A DNA stretch of 64,000 nt from Chitinophagaceae bacterium (GTDB taxonomy: Bacteria; Bacteroidota; Bacteroidia; Chitinophagales; Chitinophagaceae), in contig CANGOX010000005.1 in assembly GCA_947455605.1 (NCBI GenBank), positions 1 to 64,000 of the forward strand, written 5' to 3'. Position numbers and translations under genes: made by a program. The number at the start of each line of letters is the position of its first letter. Position 1 is the stretch's first letter. The notes under the pieces were generated by a model. It saw only the letters and a program-made list of their open reading frames with translations, did no database searches and was not told where the DNA came from. Below are positions 54,137 to 62,019 of the stretch, piece after piece.

Positions 54137-55420
54137 TTATATCACAAATCCATCGGGCAATACAGCTGTTTTCTTAACCACAACAATACCATCTTTTACA
54201 GTATAAAGTGCATGGTCTGTATTGGCCAAATGACTTCCTCCATTGATGCGTACATCATTTCCGATCCGGCAGTTCTTATCAATGATGGCATCTTTGATAT
54301 AACAGCGTTCGCCAATACCTATTTTAGGTAAGCCATGACGCAGGTTGGTTTCCATTTCTTCAAGGGTTTCGTAATAATCGTTACCCATGATATAGGTGCT
54401 CACAACGGTGGTGCCATGTCCGATACGTGCCCGGATACCCACCACACTTTGCTCTATGCGGCTTGCATGAATAATTGAACCTTCGGCAATGATCGTTTTC
54501 TCCAATGTGGTTCCGCTGATCTTGGCGGGTGGCAACATTCTGGCGCGACTGTACACCGTTTTATTATTATCAAATAAATTAAAGGGAGGAACTTCCTGTG
54601 TTAAAGCCAGGTTGGCTTCGTAGAAAGAATAGATATTTCCAATATCGGTCCAGTAACCATCATATTGGAAGCTGGTTACTTTATAATGAGCGATGGAATC
54701 CGGTATGATCTCCTTACCAAAATCGGTTGCCTGCGGATGGGCTTTGTTCAGCAGGTCATACAATACCTGTTTGCTGAATACATAGATACCCATGGATGCG
54801 AGATAATTCCTTCCTTCACCCTGCATGGCGGCACCTGTATCACTTGTCCATTCAGGTAACAGCTCTTTCTTGGGTTTTTCTATAAATGAGGTGATAAAAC
54901 TTTTCTCATCTGTTTTGAGGATCCCGAATTCAGGTGCGTCGCGGTCGTTCACCGGGATGGTGGCAATAGAAATATCAGCGCCTGTTGCTTTGTGTGCATC
55001 CATCATTTCGCTAAAATCCATTTGGTATAACTGGTCGCCACTGAGGATCAGGATATATTCAAATTCGAGGTTGGAAATATGACGTAATGATTGTCTTACC
55101 GCATCTGCCGTACCCTGAAACCAGCCCGGGTTATCGGGTGTTTGCTCGGCGGCAAGTATGTCTACAAATCCGGTACTGAAAGCACTGAAATGATAGGTAT
55201 TCTTGATATGCTTATTCAAAGAGGCCGAGTTGAACTGTGTTAACACAAACATCCGGTTGATGTTGCTGTTGATACAGTTACTGATAGGGATGTCTACCAA
55301 TCGATATTTACCTGCAATAGGAACGGCTGGCTTGGAACGGCTGGAAGTGAGCGGGTACAGGCGACTGCCTGCGCCACCGCCAAGGATCACAGCAACTACT
55401 GATTTGGAGATCGTATTCAT
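54137..55420 (-). CDS. glgC: Glucose-1-phosphate adenylyltransferase
   Basis: A 427-residue ADP-glucose pyrophosphorylase. N-terminal GGGAGSRLYPLTSSRSKPAVPIAGKYR is the nucleotide-binding signature; ILSGDQLYQMDF, FIEKPKKE and YWTDIGNIYSFYEANL are the substrate-site blocks. A left-handed beta-helix forms the C-terminus. It supplies ADP-glucose to GlgA, which lies 58 bases upstream on the same strand. Confidence 0.96.
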   Translation of the reverse strand: MNTISKSVVAVILGGGAGSRLYPLTSSRSKPAVPIAGKYRLVDIPISNCINSNINRMFVLTQFNSASLNKHIKNTYHFSAFSTGFVDILAAEQTPDNPGWFQGTADAVRQSLRHISNLEFEYILILSGDQLYQMDFSEMMDAHKATGADISIATIPVNDRDAPEFGILKTDEKSFITSFIEKPKKELLPEWTSDTGAAMQGEGRNYLASMGIYVFSKQVLYDLLNKAHPQATDFGKEIIPDSIAHYKVTSFQYDGYWTDIGNIYSFYEANLALTQEVPPFNLFDNNKTVYSRARMLPPAKISGTTLEKTIIAEGSIIHASRIEQSVVGIRARIGHGTTVVSTYIMGNDYYETLEEMETNLRHGLPKIGIGERCYIKDAIIDKNCRIGNDVRINGGSHLANTDHALYTVKDGIVVVKKTAVLPDGFVI

Positions 55421-55444
55421 AATGGCAATTTAGCTTTAGGTTTG

Positions 55445-55467
55445 TTCATAGACTATGGTCTATGAAC
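55445..55467. repeat. Near-perfect palindrome between glgC and glgA
   Basis: TTCATAG, ACTATGG, TCTATGA words with a 7-base step form a palindrome of about 22 bases. The words match those at 39604-39666, a short member of that family. Confidence 0.75.
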
Positions 55468-55478
55468 TAAAATATATA

Positions 55479-56894
55479 TCACTGTAAACTCTGATACAAT
55501 TGTGTGTACTGATCCACCGTACTCTCCCAGCTATGATCGATCTGCATCATGTATTGACGCATCTTTTTCATGTGGGCTTTGTCTTTGTAAACAGAAACCG
55601 CACGGCCGATCGAATAATCTACATCACTAACACTGGCATGGTTAAAACGGATACCAAACCCATCCGGTTCACCCATATCAACCACCGTATCCTGCAAACC
55701 ACCGGTACTTCTTACCACGGGTACGGTTCCATAACGCATAGCATACATCTGGTTCAGTCCGCAAGGTTCTACCCTACTTGGCATTAACAGAAAATCAGCA
55801 CCGGCATACATTCTATGGCTAAGGGTTTCATCATAACCGATCACGGTATTAAATAAACCTTTATACGGTTCTACCATTTGCTGAAACGCCCATTCTACTT
55901 GGGTTTCACCACTACCTAACACCAGAAAACAGGCTTCACCCTGCGTATGGTGGATAGCAGATTTGATAGCATCGGGTAAAATTTCGGCAGCTTTCTCCCC
56001 TACCAAACGGCCAATGAAAACAAACAGAGGTTTAGCAGGGTCCAGTCCAAACTGATTACAAAGCGACTCCTTATTCTTTTGTTTTCCTTCGGAAACGGTT
56101 TTCACCGAAAAATGTTCTGTAAGGTATTTATCAGTTGCAGGATCCCACACTTCATTATCGATTCCATTCAGAATACCGGAACATTTACCCCGCTCATACT
56201 CAAATAATTTCTCCATACCATTGGAGTTGTACCTGAGTTCGTCCATATAACTGTGACTAACGGTTGTTACTTTCCCGGCACATTTTACGGCAGAAGCTAA
56301 TGGATTAATGGTGTCTGCCCATTCGAGCATTCCCCTTTTCCATAGATCCCAGCGTGGTATATAACGGCTTTTATCCCATCCCATCTGGCCCTGGTATTGG
56401 GCATTATGGATGGTAAAAACCGTAGGTATATGACTGAGTTTATTATAATCGTAGCAATACTGCATCATAAAAGGAACGAGGCCTGTATGATGGTCGTGGC
56501 AATGCACTATATCAGGTTGATGCTCCCAGCTGCTCATCCAGTTTACCAGTGCGATCTGGAAGGCAGTAAAGCGTTCGGTATCATCATCATATCCATAAAC
56601 TTTCTGTCTGTCGAGCAACCCATTGATATCTATGAGGAAGAGGTCAAATCCCAGCTTATTAGTGGTTTCTTTAATAACTGTGTATTCAAAAAACCAGTTG
56701 CCCAGATTGGAAGAGCCTTTAAAGTCAACCGTCCACTCATTTTCATACAGGAACTTGGTGCGGTACATGGGCATCACAACTTTGGCAATATGGCCGGCTT
56801 TAACCTGATATTTGGGCAAGGCCCCTACCACATCTCCTAAACCACCGGCTTTGGCTATGGGATAACACTCGGCACTTACATGAATGATCTCCAT
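55479..56894 (-). CDS. glgA: Glycogen synthase
   Basis: A 471-residue GT5 enzyme adding glucose from ADP-glucose to glycogen. The start MEIIHVSAECYPIAKAGGLGDVVGALP has the KxGGL-type motif, and further blocks are HCHDHHTGLVPFMM, IPTVFTIHNAQYQG and the C-terminal FLLMPSRVEPCGLNQMYAMRYGTVPVVRSTGGL. It is slightly shorter than E. coli GlgA and fits the Bacteroidota form. Divergent from the sugar MFS gene at 57037. Confidence 0.95.
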   Translation of the reverse strand: MEIIHVSAECYPIAKAGGLGDVVGALPKYQVKAGHIAKVVMPMYRTKFLYENEWTVDFKGSSNLGNWFFEYTVIKETTNKLGFDLFLIDINGLLDRQKVYGYDDDTERFTAFQIALVNWMSSWEHQPDIVHCHDHHTGLVPFMMQYCYDYNKLSHIPTVFTIHNAQYQGQMGWDKSRYIPRWDLWKRGMLEWADTINPLASAVKCAGKVTTVSHSYMDELRYNSNGMEKLFEYERGKCSGILNGIDNEVWDPATDKYLTEHFSVKTVSEGKQKNKESLCNQFGLDPAKPLFVFIGRLVGEKAAEILPDAIKSAIHHTQGEACFLVLGSGETQVEWAFQQMVEPYKGLFNTVIGYDETLSHRMYAGADFLLMPSRVEPCGLNQMYAMRYGTVPVVRSTGGLQDTVVDMGEPDGFGIRFNHASVSDVDYSIGRAVSVYKDKAHMKKMRQYMMQIDHSWESTVDQYTQLYQSLQ

Positions 56895-57036
56895 GAGAGA
56901 ATAATCGTTATTTAATGATCAAGCCTAATTTCCGCATGAATTTAATGAATAAGTGCATAAAGATTTAAAATTTTTAAAAATGCAAAATGTACTTACTTTA
57001 GGCTGTCATATTATGAAAACCCTCTAACGATTACTT

Positions 57037-58485
57037 ATGAATCAAAAAACCAACTGGTCGCAATTCGGCACCCTTATCTCTGTGTTCTTTTTCTGGGGAT
57101 TTGTTGCAGCTTCCAATGATATCCTGATCCCTGTTTTCAAAAAAGCGTTTGATCTATCACAGGCCCAAAGCCAGTTGGTATCACTTGCCTTTTATGTTGC
57201 CTATACTGTAGGCTCCATCATATACTTTGCTGTTTCCAAGATGATAGGTGGAGATGTATTGAACCGGATTGGCTATAAAAATGGTATTGCCCTAGGACTG
57301 ATCATATCAGCGATTGGTACTTTGTTGTTTTACCCTGCTGCCAACGACAGATCATTCACATTAATGATCACCGGTTTATTCATTGTAGGACTTGGTTTTT
57401 CACTACAACAGATTGCAGCCAACCCATTGGCGATTGTGATCGGAGATCCTAAAACAGGTTCACAGCGTTTGAACATGGCAGGTGGAGTGAATAATTTCGG
57501 AACAACAATCGGACCTTTGCTGGTAAGCTTTGCCATTTTCGGCAGTGTGGCAGCCGGCTCTACCGAAGCCAGTATTGAAAGTGTAAAAACCCCTTACCTG
57601 GTATTGGGTGTGGCGTTTGTACTGGTGGCCATCTTCTTTAAGTTCTCAAGTATTCCCAATAAGATCGATCTGGATGCGGTTGCAGATAGTGAAGCAGAAA
57701 CAGACAGTAAAGTATTACACAAAGCTTCTGTATTCCAATATCCGCAACTGGTATTAGGCATGATTGGCATCTTTGTATATGTAGGCGTGGAAGTGGCAAC
57801 CGCCAGTAACCTGCCTGAATATATGAAGCAGCACCTGAATATGCCTACCAACCAGGTAGCCCCATATATCTCTCTTTACTGGGCAAGTTTGATGATGGGC
57901 AGGTGGACCGGTGCCGTAGGTGCTTTTGATGTAAGTGCAGGAGCCAAGAAGATCCTGAATTTCTTAATGCCCTATCTGGCATTTGGTGTATTCTTAGCCG
58001 TGAACGCTATAGCACAACATGATGTGAGTTCTTTTTATGTATACGGTTTTGTGATCGTTACTATGATCGCAGGTGATATTTTAAGTAAGGGCAACCCTGC
58101 CAGAATGTTGCTGATCTTTTCAACACTCGGAATTATTGCTTTGGTAATCGGAATGTTTACTTCTGGCATGACCAGTGTATTTGCCTTTACCAGTGTAGGC
58201 TTATTCTGCAGTACATTATGGCCTTGTATCTTTACATTGGCAATTGCCGGTCTGGGCAAACACACCAACCAGGGAAGCAGCCTTTTGATCATGATGATCA
58301 TGGGTGGTGGTATCATTAGCTGGTTACAGGGTTATGTAGCAGCAGATCATATTCTGGGTATCCAATTCAGTTATATTGTGGGTGCACTTTGTTTCGCTTA
58401 TCTGGCGTTTTATGCCATCCGTTGTAAATCTATCTTACGATCACAGGGTATTGATTATGATATAAAGACGAGCGGAGGCCATTAA
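57037..58485 (+). CDS. Sugar MFS transporter (FucP / glucose-galactose permease type)
   Basis: A 482-residue inner membrane proton symporter with about 12 transmembrane segments. Motifs include FFFWGFVAASNDILIPVFKKAF in helix 1 and LGFSLQQIAANPLAIVIGDP, typical of the FucP/GluP family, and a large central loop of about 30 residues with many Asp/Glu. Likely imports glucose or a related hexose. The ROK kinase gene follows 26 bases later in the same direction. Confidence 0.9.
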   Translation: MNQKTNWSQFGTLISVFFFWGFVAASNDILIPVFKKAFDLSQAQSQLVSLAFYVAYTVGSIIYFAVSKMIGGDVLNRIGYKNGIALGLIISAIGTLLFYPAANDRSFTLMITGLFIVGLGFSLQQIAANPLAIVIGDPKTGSQRLNMAGGVNNFGTTIGPLLVSFAIFGSVAAGSTEASIESVKTPYLVLGVAFVLVAIFFKFSSIPNKIDLDAVADSEAETDSKVLHKASVFQYPQLVLGMIGIFVYVGVEVATASNLPEYMKQHLNMPTNQVAPYISLYWASLMMGRWTGAVGAFDVSAGAKKILNFLMPYLAFGVFLAVNAIAQHDVSSFYVYGFVIVTMIAGDILSKGNPARMLLIFSTLGIIALVIGMFTSGMTSVFAFTSVGLFCSTLWPCIFTLAIAGLGKHTNQGSSLLIMMIMGGGIISWLQGYVAADHILGIQFSYIVGALCFAYLAFYAIRCKSILRSQGIDYDIKTSGGH

Positions 58486-58496
58486 ACTTTGTTGTA

Positions 58497-58504
58497 TAAC
58501 TTTG
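58497..58504 (+). promoter_or_regulatory. -7 promoter box for the ROK kinase
   Basis: TAACTTTG fits TAnnTTTG and ends seven bases before the ATG at 58512, so the kinase may have its own near-leaderless transcript in addition to read-through from the MFS gene. Confidence 0.5.
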
Positions 58505-58511
58505 ATCCATC

Positions 58512-59516
58512 ATGTCAGTTAAGGAAAATTCTAGCAATATGCCCAGGACAACATCCAGTTTAGAACAATTAGCAATCGGTATCGATATCGGCGGTACCGG
58601 AACCAAATTCGGTATTGTAGACAGGCTAGGCAACCTTCTTTTTTCAAGCGAAATGTCTACCCGCAAACACAAAGAGGTAGAAAGTTTTATAGACGAGTTG
58701 CATGCCAACCTTGTTCCGATGCTGGAACAGGCAGGTGGTATCGGAAGGATCAAAGGAATTGGAGTAGGAGCCCCTAATGGAAATTATTATACAGGTACAG
58801 TTGAATATGCCCCTAATCTTCCCTGGAAAGGGATCCTGCCTTTGGCAAAAATGTTTGAAGATAAATTCAAGCTTCCTGTTGTACTAACCAATGATGCCAA
58901 TGCGGCTGCTTTGGGAGAGATGATGTATGGTGCAGCAAAGGATATGAAAGACTTTATACTGATTGCGCTCGGTACCGGCGTAGGCAGCGGCATAGTAGCC
59001 AATGGTAAACTGATCTATGGACACGATGGATTTGCCGGCGAACTCGGCCACACCATCATCATACCCGATGGCCGCATGCATGCGGGCACCGGTAAAAAAG
59101 GTTCCCTCGAAAGCTATGCATCAGCCACCGGTGTGAGAGCCACAGCCATTGAATTATTGGCCAACAGCAAAACACCCAGCTTGCTGAGAAAAGTGCCCAA
59201 TGAAGAAATGGACTCTAAAAAAGTATATGAAGCTGCTGTTGAAGGCGATGAACTGGCTAAAGAAATATTTGAATTTACAGGAAAGATTTTGGGAATGGCT
59301 CTTGCCAATTTTGTTATGTTCTCAAGTCCGGAAGCGATCATTTTGTTTGGCGGACTAACCAAGGCGGGAGAGTTAATTCTCAAACCTACCAGAGAACATA
59401 TGGAAGCAAACCTGATCCAGGTATTTCAGAACAAAGTAAAAATATTAGTGAGCCATTTGAAAGAATCTGATGCAGCGATACTTGGAGCTAGTGCATTAGT
59501 ATGGGAGCTGAAATAG
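58512..59516 (+). CDS. ROK family sugar kinase (glucokinase-like) lacking the zinc cysteines
   Basis: A 334-residue ROK kinase, probably phosphorylating glucose. The ATP phosphate loop GIDIGGTGTKFGIVD starts near residue 24. The catalytic region has VLTNDANAAALGEMMYG and the next phosphate loop LGTGVGSGIV. The ROK signature ELGHTII keeps its zinc-ligand His. The CxCGxxGCxE zinc motif is replaced by AGTGKKGSLE, so all three cysteines are missing. This loss is known in polyphosphate-type and some other ROK glucokinases. The enzyme should feed imported hexose into metabolism next to glycogen genes. Confidence 0.92.
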   Translation: MSVKENSSNMPRTTSSLEQLAIGIDIGGTGTKFGIVDRLGNLLFSSEMSTRKHKEVESFIDELHANLVPMLEQAGGIGRIKGIGVGAPNGNYYTGTVEYAPNLPWKGILPLAKMFEDKFKLPVVLTNDANAAALGEMMYGAAKDMKDFILIALGTGVGSGIVANGKLIYGHDGFAGELGHTIIIPDGRMHAGTGKKGSLESYASATGVRATAIELLANSKTPSLLRKVPNEEMDSKKVYEAAVEGDELAKEIFEFTGKILGMALANFVMFSSPEAIILFGGLTKAGELILKPTREHMEANLIQVFQNKVKILVSHLKESDAAILGASALVWELK

Positions 59517-59552
59517 TAATTAATAATTAAAAATTAAGAATTAAAAATTAGG
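59517..59552. repeat. Left 7-base repeat arm flanking the four-helix-bundle gene
   Basis: Reads AATAATT, AAAAATT, AAGAATT, AAAAATT immediately after the kinase stop. It pairs with the arm at 59979-60008 on the far side of 59611-59964. Same words as 26631-26755. Confidence 0.9.
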
Positions 59553-59577
59553 TATTTATACGCTATTTTGATAAAAA

Positions 59578-59604
59578 GGGATTTGCTAGTTTGTAGCAAA
59601 TCCC
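59578..59604 (+). terminator. Rho-independent terminator between the ROK kinase and the four-helix-bundle gene
   Basis: GGGATTTGC (59578-59586) pairs with GCAAATCCC (59596-59604), flanked by AAAAA and TTTTTT. The U-run ends exactly at the ATG of 59611, so the downstream gene has no ribosome-binding site of its own. Confidence 0.85.
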
Positions 59605-59610
59605 TTTTTT

Positions 59611-59964
59611 ATGAAGCAGGATAACATCATTCTTAACAAAAGCTATCTTTTCGCTTTGCGCGTTGTAAAACTGTTTCGTTATCTGTCTAACGAAAAGAAG
59701 GAATACCATCTATCCAAACAACTCATCCGTTCAGGCACATCAATTGGAGCCAATGTTGAAGAAGCCATGGGAGGGTCTTCCAGAAATGATTTTAAAGCAA
59801 AGTTAGACATTGCTCATAAAGAAGCCAGAGAAACCCGGTTCTGGCTAAAACTAATACGGGATAGCAGCATCTTAGAACCTAAGGCAGCCAATTCAATGAT
59901 AGAAGATTGTGAAGAAATAATACGTATACTCGCCACCATCCTCAAAACACTTAAGCAGGTATAA
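59611..59964 (+). CDS. Four-helix-bundle protein of the 23S rRNA intervening-sequence (IVP/S23) family
   Basis: A 117-residue helical protein. Family marks are KSYLFALRVVKLFRYL at the start, LSKQLIRSGTSIGANVEEAMGGSSRNDF in the centre and a Glu/Ala-rich third helix (ETRFWLKLIRDS). It has the same fold as the Avd accessory protein of diversity-generating retroelements. In some bacteria such proteins lie inside 23S rRNA spacers, but here it lies between protein genes, flanked by inverted 7-base repeats. No reverse transcriptase is nearby. Function is not established. Confidence 0.88.
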   Translation: MKQDNIILNKSYLFALRVVKLFRYLSNEKKEYHLSKQLIRSGTSIGANVEEAMGGSSRNDFKAKLDIAHKEARETRFWLKLIRDSSILEPKAANSMIEDCEEIIRILATILKTLKQV

Positions 59965-59978
59965 CCTCTCCGGCTGCC

Positions 59979-60008
59979 AATTTTTAATTTTTAATTCTTA
60001 ATTAAAAA
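59979..60008. repeat. Right 7-base repeat arm flanking the four-helix-bundle gene
   Basis: On the other strand it reads TTTTTAATT, AAGAATT, AAAAATT, AAAAATT, inverse to 59517-59552. It overlaps the end of 59991-60944, so the last codons of that gene are repeat sequence. Confidence 0.9.
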
Positions 60009-60944
60009 CACCGCCGGCACCGCTCTCTCTCCTTCCTTATCACTCGGCGTAATGGTTTGTTTTCCATTGATGAGTAAACAACTGCTTCCTCCTCCGTCTA
60101 AATTCAATGCTTCTATGCAACCTGCCTGTTTCAGCATTTGTGCTTCCTGGGTAAGTGTAGCTCCTTCAGCCTTTCCAGGAAAACGGCCTTCGATGATGAG
60201 GAATATCAATTTACCATCTGCTGTATAACCCATAGCAGAACGGGGATGTTTATCGTTGATGGCTTTACCTGCAAATTTGATCTCTTCATTATTGGTGATC
60301 TGTATCTCTCCATTCTGAATTAACACAGGGCCACCGCCTACCGCTGTCTGCATTTTCCATTTTCTGAAATCTCCTTTTGCCACCATGTCTTTTTCAGTAT
60401 GTTTTGCAACGGAATCTTTAAAGTAATTGATCACTTTTTGTGTAGCATAAATATTTGCATCCGATGTATCTGTATATAACCAGGCCACATCTGCTTTTCT
60501 TTTTTTATCAATGCCAATAGCACTTCCAAATGTATGTTTAAACGTTAGCGTGTCTTTTCCTTTTCCGGCAAGCGTGTGTAACTGGTAAGCCTGTAAGTTT
60601 CCGTCTTTGATCACTACATTCAGATTACTGTTATGAACAAACTCAAAAAATGTGGTGTTCATTACTAATAAGGGCTTCTGCTCCTGTGCATAATATTGAT
60701 CCGGCGTATATCTTTTACCATTGCCAACCTGTGTTGTAAAACTGAGTGACTTATCTTTTAATTCGGCACTAACATAGTAAGCAATATTGGGTTTCCCTTC
60801 CGTAAGATCATGGGTCATATATACATGCACAGATGCGGGCAACGGCTGAAAAAGAGAATCCACATTTTTCCAGTTCCATTGCGCATGTACAGAAGAAGTG
60901 GTTATGAGGGTTACAAGAATGTGTAAGCAGGTTGTTTTTCTCAT
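59991..60944 (-). CDS. Phosphodiester glycosidase (NAGPA domain) exported protein
   Basis: A 317-residue exported protein with a signal peptide ending near SVHAQ. The NAGPA-type domain shows VMNTTFFEF, TAVGGGPVLIQNGE, HPRSAMGYTADGKLIFL and CIEALNLDGGGSSCLL, the hallmark pattern of phosphodiester glycosidases (uncovering enzyme-like). It should cleave a GlcNAc-type phosphodiester from surface or cell-wall material. The last four codons (LIKN) and the stop lie in a repeat arm, so the C-terminus may have been altered by the repeat. Confidence 0.86.
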   Translation of the reverse strand: MRKTTCLHILVTLITTSSVHAQWNWKNVDSLFQPLPASVHVYMTHDLTEGKPNIAYYVSAELKDKSLSFTTQVGNGKRYTPDQYYAQEQKPLLVMNTTFFEFVHNSNLNVVIKDGNLQAYQLHTLAGKGKDTLTFKHTFGSAIGIDKKRKADVAWLYTDTSDANIYATQKVINYFKDSVAKHTEKDMVAKGDFRKWKMQTAVGGGPVLIQNGEIQITNNEEIKFAGKAINDKHPRSAMGYTADGKLIFLIIEGRFPGKAEGATLTQEAQMLKQAGCIEALNLDGGGSSCLLINGKQTITPSDKEGERAVPAVFLIKN

Positions 60945-60958
60945 ATACTAAACATAAA

Positions 60959-60982
60959 AAACGCCGGGCATAGCCGACGTTT
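60959..60982 (-). terminator. Rho-independent terminator after lipA
   Basis: AAACGCCGG (60959-60967) pairs with CCGACGTTT (60974-60982), with one mismatch, followed on the minus strand by TTTTTT. It separates lipA from the phosphodiester glycosidase gene. Confidence 0.82.
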
Positions 60983-60986
60983 ATCA

Positions 60987-61925
60987 TTATGATTGAATCG
61001 TTATTTGTTTTTCTTCCATCCATTTATTTTTTCCATACCCGGCTATCACATGTTTTTCACTATGGTAAGAAGAACGCACCAGCGGACCGCTTTCCACATA
61101 ATCAAATCCGATCTGGTACCCAATTTCACGCAGTTCTGCAAACTCATCGGGATGCACAAAGCGCTGAACAGGTAGATGTTTTTTTGTGGGTTGTAAGTAT
61201 TGTCCGAGTGTAAGCACATCTGTGCCCACAGCCACCAGGTCTTCCATGGTTTGGATCACTTCTTCTTTGGTTTCACCCAGGCCCAGCATCATGCCGGTCT
61301 TGGTACGCATGCCCCCTTCTTTGAGCATCCTTAATACATCCAGGCTTCGGCGGTACTTGGCCTGTACACGAACCTGTTTGGTTAAGCGTTCACAGGTTTC
61401 CATATTATGGCTTACTACATGTGGGGCTGCATTAATAATTCGCTGTACCTGGTCGGCCCTGCCCTGGAAATCGGGGATCAGGGTTTCCATTGTAGTATCT
61501 GGGTTCAGTCCTTTAACGGCTTCAATGGTATTGTACCAGATAATAGAGCCGCCATCTTTCAGTTCATCACGGTCAACACTGGTGAGTACTGCGTGCTTCA
61601 CTTTCATCAGGTGAATGGCTTCTGCCACACGTTGCGGCTCGTTCCAGTCAACTGCTTCCGGCCTTCCGGTAGCTACGGCACAAAAACCACAGCTTCGGGT
61701 ACAAACATTGCCAAGGATCATAAAAGTGGCCGTTCCTTCGCCCCAGCATTCACCCATATTGGGGCAATTGCCGCTTTCACAGATCGTATGCAGTTTATGG
61801 GTATCCACCAGGCCACGCACATGTTTATAGCTTTCGCCAATAGGCAGTTTTACGCGGAGCCAGTTGGGCTTTTTGAGAGGGGTATCGGTCGTTTCAATTT
61901 TGGTCACTACGGGTAATTCCAGCAT
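60987..61925 (-). CDS. lipA: Lipoyl synthase
   Basis: A 312-residue radical-SAM enzyme that inserts two sulfurs into octanoyl groups. Two iron-sulfur motifs are present: [12 protein letters not shown] for the auxiliary cluster and CTRSCGFC for the SAM cluster. The start MLELPVVTK at 61923-61925 is chosen; the frame extends 37 codons upstream, but that part is encoded by the repeat 61932-61966 and looks unlike LipA. The outer membrane protein gene lies 94 bases upstream on the same strand. Confidence 0.96.
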   Translation of the reverse strand: MLELPVVTKIETTDTPLKKPNWLRVKLPIGESYKHVRGLVDTHKLHTICESGNCPNMGECWGEGTATFMILGNVCTRSCGFCAVATGRPEAVDWNEPQRVAEAIHLMKVKHAVLTSVDRDELKDGGSIIWYNTIEAVKGLNPDTTMETLIPDFQGRADQVQRIINAAPHVVSHNMETCERLTKQVRVQAKYRRSLDVLRMLKEGGMRTKTGMMLGLGETKEEVIQTMEDLVAVGTDVLTLGQYLQPTKKHLPVQRFVHPDEFAELREIGYQIGFDYVESGPLVRSSYHSEKHVIAGYGKNKWMEEKQITIQS

Positions 61926-61931
61926 GCTGAA

Positions 61932-61966
61932 GGGTTTGGTATTTGGGGTTTGGAGTTTGGGGTTGA
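61932..61966. repeat. 7-base repeats in the lipA leader
   Basis: Reads GGGTTTG, GTATTTG, GGGTTTG, GAGTTTG, GGGTTGA on the plus strand; on the lipA strand these are CAAACTC/CAAACCC words, as in argS. It ends six bases before the lipA start. Confidence 0.75.
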
Positions 61967-62019
61967 GAAACCATTGGGTATTCTCTACCTGACTAAAAAC
62001 CTCCGGCTGCAAAAATAGC

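Noticed and set aside
59611-59964. Diversity-generating retroelement suggested by the Avd-like fold
   Set aside because: No reverse transcriptase, template repeat or variable-repeat target is present in the window.
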